From positions 6,417 to 18,007 of the forward strand of contig JALHPH010000003.1 in the NCBI GenBank assembly GCA_022842565.1: DNA of 11,591 nt, written 5' to 3'. The notes under the pieces are model-generated. The model was not told where the DNA came from, ran no database searches, and worked only from the letters and a program-made list of their open reading frames with translations. The position numbers were made by a program, and so were the translations under genes. The DNA is from Fimbriimonadaceae bacterium. GTDB lineage: Bacteria; Armatimonadota; Fimbriimonadia; Fimbriimonadales; Fimbriimonadaceae. How positions within the stretch are numbered: the stretch's first letter is position 1; each line of letters starts with the position of its first letter. Shown piece by piece: positions 6,788 through 11,591 of the stretch.

Positions 6788-8053
6788 TTACTGGCCGACG
6801 ACGCCAAAGTTAGCGGCGAAGATGGTGAAATCCACCGGGTTTACGGTGCCGTCGCCGTTGAGGTCAGCGCTGGAGGCATAGTTTGCATCGCCCACGCTGG
6901 AACCCGACGCTCGGACCATCAGCTGATAATCGACAGAATCGACCACATTGCTGCTGTCCACGTCTCCGCCGAGTAGGTTGAAGACCGGGAATGAGCGGCT
7001 GCTGTCGCTGGTGTCCACGGTTCGGACCTGCGAAAGGTAAGCGCCTGCCTTGATGCAGATGTCAAATTCACCTTGCGCGGCCGGAGTTTGGACCCAGAAG
7101 CGGCCATCTGGACGGATCGCAACCACGGAGGTTGAGAGCGATGCTGTTTGGCCCTTGTCGCGAATCTCGACCACTAAGTTAGTAAACGGAAGTGAGCTTC
7201 CTGCGAAACTCTGCAGCTGCACTCGACCTTCGATGGAGGGGTTCAGCCTGTCCATATAGAACGGTTGTGCCATCCCGCCAGCGCTGCCCACCACGTCTCG
7301 AACGTGGACGCGTCGGCCCGGAGAATAGAGCGACACGCGGTTAGAGCCCCAACCGGTGGAAATAAGGTCACCGGAAGCGCCAAAGCGCACGGTCAGCGGC
7401 TCGCCGTTCACGCTAAGGATCGATGTGAAGGGCAACTGTGCAGGGTTGTCAAACACGTGTACACGGCGGGTGCGGCTGCTGGCCACATAAAGATGACCAT
7501 TAGATCCCCACGCAAAACCCTGCACATCCTTTAGCCCGAGGACGGGAGAAAGCAAGTCGCCGAGCGATGCGCCAGTATTCGGGTCGAATTCTTCGATGCC
7601 GCCGCCCGCCGTTTCGTTGAAGCTTGCAAAGAGCCTTCCATTGCGAACTACGACCGCGTGATACCACCGTGCCGAAGCGAGGCTGACCCACGAGAGGGAA
7701 CCGATGCGGGAGACGGTGCCTGCCCGATGATTACTCACGACCAAGTCATCGCCGATCCGGCTGAGCCCGTGCGGAAACGGAGTCGAAACAAAAGTATCCA
7801 CAAACTGCCCGGCTTCATTGAACCGAACAATGCTGTTGGTGCGGTAGTTGGCAATGTAGAGGTAGCCGTCGCGGCCAAAGGTCATTCCGAGTGGGCCGTT
7901 CAGTTCAGCACCGGAGGCGGCCACCCGTTCAATGCGACCGGTGAACTCGTTCACGACGACCACACGGTTTTGCCCGAAATCGCCCACAAGAAGGCGGCTC
8001 GCATTGGCGATCCCCATCGTCAACACAGCTGCGCCCACCGCAGCGATCCTCAT
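6788..8053 (-). CDS. Secreted beta-propeller protein with C-terminal dockerin-like domain
   Basis: From the ATG at 8053 the product is 421 residues. MRIAAVGAAVLTMGIANA is a classical signal peptide with an ANA cleavage site. Residues about 20-270 contain roughly six NHL/SMP-30-like propeller repeats, for example LLVGDFGQNRVVVVNEFTG, FGRDGYLYIANYRTNSIVRF and WGSNGHLYVASSRTRRVHVF. A beta-sandwich segment (about 280-360, beginning near IEGRVQLQSFAG, carboxypeptidase-regulatory-like) follows. The last 59 residues (363-421) hold two EF-hand-like calcium loops, GDVDSSNVVDSVDY and ADLNGDGTVNPVDF, as in type I dockerins. The product is probably exported and possibly held on a surface by the dockerin-like module; no cohesin is visible. 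GGGAG (complement of 8059-8063), 5 bases before the ATG, sets this start over the one at 8074 and the further upstream frame extension. The ligand or enzymatic role is unknown. Confidence 0.85.
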   Translation of the reverse strand: MRIAAVGAAVLTMGIANASRLLVGDFGQNRVVVVNEFTGRIERVAASGAELNGPLGMTFGRDGYLYIANYRTNSIVRFNEAGQFVDTFVSTPFPHGLSRIGDDLVVSNHRAGTVSRIGSLSWVSLASARWYHAVVVRNGRLFASFNETAGGGIEEFDPNTGASLGDLLSPVLGLKDVQGFAWGSNGHLYVASSRTRRVHVFDNPAQLPFTSILSVNGEPLTVRFGASGDLISTGWGSNRVSLYSPGRRVHVRDVVGSAGGMAQPFYMDRLNPSIEGRVQLQSFAGSSLPFTNLVVEIRDKGQTASLSTSVVAIRPDGRFWVQTPAAQGEFDICIKAGAYLSQVRTVDTSDSSRSFPVFNLLGGDVDSSNVVDSVDYQLMVRASGSSVGDANYASSADLNGDGTVNPVDFTIFAANFGVVGQ

Positions 8054-8058
8054 AGAAG

Positions 8059-8063
8059 CTCCC
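8059..8063 (-). promoter_or_regulatory. Shine-Dalgarno deciding the start of the propeller/dockerin gene
   Basis: GGGAG on the minus strand sits 5 bases before the ATG at 8053. The resulting protein begins directly with a signal peptide, whereas the longer frame would put an arginine-rich tail (REKQGTRGNRGRCCGRH) in front of it. Confidence 0.7.
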
Positions 8064-8195
8064 AAATTCAACATAGGTGAGAGGTGTCTTCCACAGCATC
8101 GACCACGGTTCCCACGTGTTCCTTGCTTCTCCCGCATGGCTACCGGGCAACTCTGGAAACACTCCTAGCAGTGGGTTTGCGGTCATTGGTTTTGC

Positions 8196-8217
8196 TAGCT
8201 GAATAGCCTCTCAGCTA
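8196..8217. repeat. short inverted repeat in the divergent intergenic region before the UbiD gene
   Basis: TAGCTGA (8196-8202) and TCAGCTA (8211-8217) are perfect 7-bp arms around an 8-base spacer. The site lies in the 236-base gap between two divergent genes, 143 bases upstream of one start and 73 bases upstream of the other, where an operator could act. No convincing promoter pair was found around it: weak hexamers such as TTGGTC near 8242 are not persuasive. A chance repeat is quite possible. Confidence 0.25.
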
Positions 8218-8289
8218 TGCGGATTGCCGGGAAAAGTCCGATTGGTCGCGGCAGTTTGGTGGCTAGATCACGTAGTATGGCCCGAGCCA

Positions 8290-9843
8290 ATGGCGTATCA
8301 AGACTTTCAGCACTTCCTCCAGGTCCTCGAGAAAGGGGGGGAGCTCAAACGCATCACCGAATCGGTGAGTCCCTACCTTGAGATCACCGAAATCGCGGAT
8401 CGCGTGATGAAATCAGGTGGCCCCGCGCTATTGTTCGAGAACGTAGTGGGTCCTCCGCACCGCACTGGAACGCCCAACCCAATGAGCGCGGTGATGAACC
8501 ACCCTTCGATTCATCCCGCTTCTGCGCCGTCTGGAGCGATCGCCTATCGTTACCCGGTCGCCATCAACACCATGGGCAGTCGCCGCCGCATGAGCCTGGC
8601 GCTGAGTTGTGATGACCTGGAAGACCACGCTGACCGCCTTCGCAAGCTACTTCAGGCACCGGGCAACATGCCGAAGTCACTCGGCGAAAAGCTCAAATTT
8701 GGCTTCGAGATGATGGGCGAGGTGAAGGGCGTTGGGCCCAAGGAAGTGAAAAACGCGCTATGCCAAGAAGTGGTGATGATGGGCGACGAGATCGACCTGA
8801 CTCAGTTCCCGGCGCTGACCTGCTGGCCCGAAGACGGCGGGCCCTATGTGACCCTTCCGCTTGTTTTTACTCACGACCCCAATACCGGCAAACGGAATGT
8901 GGGCATGTATCGGGTGCAGCTCTACGACAAGAACACGGCGGGAATGCACTGGCAGATGCACAAAACGGGCATGCGGCAGATGGAGGACGCCGGCGAATCG
9001 GGCCGAAAGCGGTTCGAGGTTGCCGTCGTACTGGGGGGAGACCCGGTCTACAGCTTCTGTGCGATCTCGCCACTTCCGCCGGGCATCGATGAAATGCTCT
9101 TCGCGGGATTCCTCCGCAGGAAGAACGTGGAAACGGTGCGATGCAAGACGGTGGACGTTTGGGTTCCAGCCGACGCCGAGATCGTCATCGAGGGTTATGT
9201 GGACCCTAGCGAGCGCCGTCAGGAGGGGCCGTTTGGTGATCACACCGGCTACTACTCGCTCGCGGGTGATTTCCCAGTGCTGCACGTGACCGCCGTGACC
9301 ATGCGGAGCAAACCGGTGTGGCCCGCGACCATCGTTGGCGTTCCGCCGATGGAGGACGGTTGGATGGGTAAGGCGGTTGAGCGGATCTTCATGCCGATGA
9401 TCCAGCTCACCACTCCAGAAATCTTGGATATGAACCTCCCGGTGGATGCGTGCTTCCACAACGTCGCCTTTGTGCGGATGAAAAAGAAGTACCCGGGCCA
9501 TGCCTACAAGGTCATCAACGCCGTTTGGGGCCTTGGGCAGCTGAGCTTCACCAAGATGGTGTTCGTGTTTGATGAGGACTGCGACGTGCAGAACATTGGT
9601 GAAGTGCTCTTCCGGCTCGGGGCCAATTGCGACCCCTCACGCGATGTGATCCACAGCCGCGGCCCGGTGGACCAGCTTGACCACGCCTCCGTCGCCGAAG
9701 GATTCGGCGGAAAGATCGGATTCGACTGCACACATAAATGGCCCGGCGAAAATGGGTTCAACCGGGATTTCCCGAAGCTCATCCGGATGTCGGATGATGT
9801 GAAATCGCGGATCGACGCCCTGTGGCCGAATCTCGGGCTTTAA
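8290..9843 (+). CDS. UbiD-family prenylated-FMN-dependent decarboxylase
   Basis: The product is 517 residues from the ATG at 8290. UbiD enzymes use prenylated FMN, made by a UbiX-type transferase, and a divalent metal to remove or add CO2 on aromatic or unsaturated acids; classic UbiD acts on polyprenyl-hydroxybenzoate in quinone synthesis. Expected cofactor and metal residues are present: N203 and R208 in RNVGMYR, H220 in GMHWQMH, E268 in GIDEMLFAG, and E308/E312 in SERRQEGPFGDHTGYY. The C-terminal half follows E. coli UbiD closely (KKKYPGHAYKV, TKMVFVFDED, KWPGE). Unusual is an insertion of about 34 residues (54-87) between LLFENV and PVAINTMGSRRRM, where relatives have only a few residues. 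A TTG-started extension from 8224 would add 22 residues with no family counterpart, so 8290 is preferred. Family membership is secure; whether the substrate is a quinone precursor or another acid is open. No obvious terminator follows. Confidence 0.93.
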   Translation: MAYQDFQHFLQVLEKGGELKRITESVSPYLEITEIADRVMKSGGPALLFENVVGPPHRTGTPNPMSAVMNHPSIHPASAPSGAIAYRYPVAINTMGSRRRMSLALSCDDLEDHADRLRKLLQAPGNMPKSLGEKLKFGFEMMGEVKGVGPKEVKNALCQEVVMMGDEIDLTQFPALTCWPEDGGPYVTLPLVFTHDPNTGKRNVGMYRVQLYDKNTAGMHWQMHKTGMRQMEDAGESGRKRFEVAVVLGGDPVYSFCAISPLPPGIDEMLFAGFLRRKNVETVRCKTVDVWVPADAEIVIEGYVDPSERRQEGPFGDHTGYYSLAGDFPVLHVTAVTMRSKPVWPATIVGVPPMEDGWMGKAVERIFMPMIQLTTPEILDMNLPVDACFHNVAFVRMKKKYPGHAYKVINAVWGLGQLSFTKMVFVFDEDCDVQNIGEVLFRLGANCDPSRDVIHSRGPVDQLDHASVAEGFGGKIGFDCTHKWPGENGFNRDFPKLIRMSDDVKSRIDALWPNLGL

Positions 9844-9875
9844 AGGTCTGGAACCCAGCGGACGAATCCGTCAGC

Positions 9876-9959
9876 TTAGTCAGTCGCAAGCATTTCGCCC
9901 ATTTGGGCCCAAGAGACGCCCGCCACGAGAGTGAAGAGAAGAGCACTGAAACACCTCAT
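9876..9959 (-). CDS. possible 27-residue secreted peptide or gene remnant
   Basis: The ATG at 9959 opens a frame of 27 codons ending in TAA (9878-9876). The product begins MRCFSALLFTLVAGVSWA, a convincing Sec signal peptide with an SWA cleavage site, and leaves only QMGEMLATD as mature peptide. The neighbouring divergent secreted gene has the same SWA-Q cleavage pattern. No Shine-Dalgarno is visible. It could be a real small secreted peptide, the surviving front of a decayed secreted protein gene, or chance. The rest of the 9844-10089 gap contains no other gene. Confidence 0.3.
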   Translation of the reverse strand: MRCFSALLFTLVAGVSWAQMGEMLATD

Positions 9960-10013
9960 GCCCGGTAGACGGGGGCAATATATTCAAAATGCCCACAAAA
10001 TTGTTCAAACCCC

Positions 10014-10042
10014 TTGACAAAAAACTAAAAAGTCTATAGAGT
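10014..10042 (+). promoter_or_regulatory. sigma70-type promoter for the large secreted protein gene
   Basis: A perfect -35 TTGACA (10014-10019) is followed 17 bases later by TAGAGT (10037-10042, four of six consensus bases); an alternative -10 is TATAGA (10035-10040) with a 15-base spacer. The region is much more A/T-rich than its surroundings. Transcription would start near 10049, about 40 bases before the ATG. It is the clearest promoter in the window. Confidence 0.7.
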
Positions 10043-10052
10043 GATAGCAGGG

Positions 10053-10070
10053 AAGAGCGCGTGCTCTTTT
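10053..10070 (+). promoter_or_regulatory. small stem-loop at the 5' end of the predicted transcript
   Basis: AAGAGC (10053-10058) pairs with GCTCTT (10063-10068) around a GCGT loop and runs into a short T stretch (to 10070). It would lie a few bases from the predicted 5' end of the message, where it could protect the RNA or act as a weak attenuator. The stem is only 6 bp, so this is tentative. Confidence 0.3.
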
Positions 10071-10089
10071 CGCAACTGGCTGATCTATT

Positions 10090-11591
10090 ATGAAACTTTG
10101 GAGAAAGGCTGCGGTCTTGACCCTTGCACTTGGCTTACTCGGCGTTCCTTTGGGATCGTGGGCGCAGTCAGATGAAGGGTTCAATGGACCAAGCAGCGGG
10201 ATGGCTTATCCCGCGGGTACTCGTAGTACCGACGATCGACCCACAGAAATTCCTGATCTTCCGCGCTTCATGTCGCCGAATAACCCCGGCAAACCGAAGC
10301 ACTCGGAAAATCCCGCCGACCACCCGATGCCTGGTCCTGACTCGGTCATGGACATGGAATCGCCCGAAGGGCAGTTCGTCTCGACACCGACCTCCTTCCA
10401 ATCGATGGGCCCGAACGGATGGTATCCGGCCGACCCAACAATGGCCGCTGGCCCCTCAGAGATTCTCGTCGCAACTAACGACGACATCTACATCTACGAC
10501 CGCGCTGGCGCACTTCTTGCTAACTTCGACATCAACACCTTCCTAGGCAATACCGACAAGATCTTCGACCCGAAGGCTGTCTATGACCCATGGGCCGGCC
10601 GATTCTTCGTCTGTTGGGTCGCCATTGATGAGCAAGCAACGCTGGCTTTATCGGATTCCTATTGGATTCTGATGTTCTCGGACAACAGCACTGCCACTGG
10701 TTCGTGGTCTTGGTACAACCTTGACGCGCAAGTCAATGGTGGCGCCGCAAACTCTGAATGGGTGGACTATCCCTACATTGGCTACGACAATCAAGCAATC
10801 TGCTTAACCGGTCGTATGTTTGGCTGGTTCGGCAGCGGTTCCGACTATGGAAAACTGCGCTTCCTTCGCAAGAGCGAGCTCTTTGCAGGCGGCGGCGTCT
10901 CGTGGTGGGACTTCTGGGGCATGGGTGGCGGTAATCCCGAAAGAAACATCCCAGCTGCACAAATGCAAAGCTGGCCTGGTGAAGCCTATACGTTGGCCAC
11001 CCGCTCCGGACTCACCGACTCGCTGATGCTTTCTCGATTCACGAACACCATCTTCTCGGGTGGCGGACCTGTGATGACAAGAACTGCAGTCCCTGTCAAC
11101 ACATTCTCAACTGCTCCGGGCGGCGACCAACCTGGTGGCGTCAACGACCTTGAAAACGTTTCGCCCCGTCTGCTGAACCTGGTTTACCAGTTCGGAAACC
11201 TCTACTCGTCGCACACGACGGGCCTCAACAATGCCGGCGACATCCTGTCGGCTCTTCGTGTCTATAAGATCACGAATGCGGCAGTGCCGGTTGTTTCTTG
11301 GCAGAACGACATTTGGGCGAGTGACCTCGACTACATGTATCCAAACGTTGGGGTGGCTATCAACACCGACGACGTGGGTGTGAGCTTTGGTCGAAGCGGC
11401 GATGCCGAGAACCCAAGTTTCCGCACCGTCGGCCGACAGGCCGCTGATGCTAGTTGGTCTGGAAGTCAGACGGCTAAAGCAGGCGAAGGCACCTATTCCC
11501 GACTCTTCAGCGGCCGAAACCGTTGGGGTGACTATTTCGGATCCCACTATGATCCATTCGACGGAAAGTCAATGTGGTTCTATGGTATGTA
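10090..11591 (+). CDS. Large secreted protein, sialidase/BNR-like propeller relative (3' end outside window)
   Basis: The frame is open from the ATG at 10090 to the right edge, giving 500 codons with no stop. MKLWRKAAVLTLALGLLGVPLGSWA is a signal peptide (SWA cleavage site) followed by QSDEG. A proline-rich stretch (about 35-100) leads into a repetitive beta-rich region with DPTMAAGPSEILVATNDDIY, DPKAVYDPWAGRFFVCWV, WVDYPYIGYDNQAICLTGRM and, near the edge, NRWGDYFGSHYDPFDGKSMW. From memory, this order (PxxxMAAGP, FDPKxxYDPxxGRF, YPxIG, RWGDY) recurs in large secreted bacterial proteins with sialidase/BNR-like propeller character, often ending in cell-surface or sorting modules. Tryptophan and glycine are frequent. 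No catalytic set can be assigned, and the C-terminus that would show anchoring is missing. A clear TTGACA promoter precedes it, but there is no Shine-Dalgarno next to the ATG. Confidence 0.85.
   Translation, partial: MKLWRKAAVLTLALGLLGVPLGSWAQSDEGFNGPSSGMAYPAGTRSTDDRPTEIPDLPRFMSPNNPGKPKHSENPADHPMPGPDSVMDMESPEGQFVSTPTSFQSMGPNGWYPADPTMAAGPSEILVATNDDIYIYDRAGALLANFDINTFLGNTDKIFDPKAVYDPWAGRFFVCWVAIDEQATLALSDSYWILMFSDNSTATGSWSWYNLDAQVNGGAANSEWVDYPYIGYDNQAICLTGRMFGWFGSGSDYGKLRFLRKSELFAGGGVSWWDFWGMGGGNPERNIPAAQMQSWPGEAYTLATRSGLTDSLMLSRFTNTIFSGGGPVMTRTAVPVNTFSTAPGGDQPGGVNDLENVSPRLLNLVYQFGNLYSSHTTGLNNAGDILSALRVYKITNAAVPVVSWQNDIWASDLDYMYPNVGVAINTDDVGVSFGRSGDAENPSFRTVGRQAADASWSGSQTAKAGEGTYSRLFSGRNRWGDYFGSHYDPFDGKSMWFYGM

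Noticed and set aside
6776..6790. Small palindrome AACC-A-A-A-T-GGTT at the end of the propeller/dockerin gene, resembling part of the 872-915 terminator
   Set aside because: Only about 4 bp can pair once a loop is allowed; the similarity to the lepA terminator (CCATCTGGTT versus CCATTTGGTT) is too short to call a repeat family.
8758..9501. Minus-strand open frame (247 codons) inside the UbiD gene
   Set aside because: It is His/Arg-rich with no fold signature and lies fully antisense to conserved UbiD active-site coding sequence.
9844..9900. Terminator after the UbiD gene
   Set aside because: Only 4-5 bp repeats (for example GACG/CGTC near 9861-9872) without a T-tract are present; not supportable.
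10124..10546. Plus-strand 140-codon frame overlapping the large secreted protein gene
   Set aside because: It is out of frame with the open 500-codon signal-peptide protein that starts at 10090; its Ser/Thr/Arg-rich product looks like an alternate-frame shadow.
11107..11547. Minus-strand 146-codon frame near the right edge
   Set aside because: It is antisense to the conserved RWGDY-containing secreted protein, with no independent evidence of coding.

Overview
This window of about 58-60% GC (estimated by eye) reads as ordinary chromosome of a Gram-negative-like bacterium that secretes many proteins. Three things suggest the Armatimonadota (Fimbriimonas-like) or another dockerin-rich group such as Planctomycetes: a secreted beta-propeller protein with a C-terminal dockerin-like module, a large secreted protein in a separate family, and several TTG starts with variable Shine-Dalgarno use. 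That assignment is inference and was not tested by a search.

Layout, left to right: the 3' part of a WD40 beta-propeller gene (+); lepA, elongation factor 4 (-); a membrane-anchored PAS-GGDEF diguanylate cyclase (+); a lysine 6-dehydrogenase/saccharopine dehydrogenase-like enzyme (-); rplA, ribosomal protein L1 (+); a lipoprotein-type cyclophilin interrupted by an in-frame TAG (-); a secreted propeller/dockerin protein (-); a UbiD-family decarboxylase (+); a possible 27-residue signal-peptide ORF (-); and the 5' part of a large secreted protein (+) that runs off the right edge.

The genes alternate strand almost strictly, so most are probably single-gene transcription units. Two of the convergent junctions carry long, nearly perfect hairpins that should work as bidirectional terminators (872-915 and 5967-6004). 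The third (3868-3895) has a weaker inverted repeat inside the last codons of the cyclase gene. The neighbours do not form one pathway: translation (lepA, rplA), signalling (cyclase), amino-acid metabolism (lysine dehydrogenase-like), protein folding (cyclophilin), cofactor or aromatic decarboxylation (UbiD) and secreted surface proteins sit side by side.

No mobile element, CRISPR array, tRNA, rRNA or clear novel multi-gene system is visible. The points most worth a second look are small: rplA standing alone outside its usual cluster, with a hairpin leader that resembles an L1 target site; the amber codon in the middle of the cyclophilin active site; a terminator-like hairpin that contains the cyclophilin start codon; a roughly 34-residue insertion in UbiD; and loss of the inhibitory I-site in the diguanylate cyclase.
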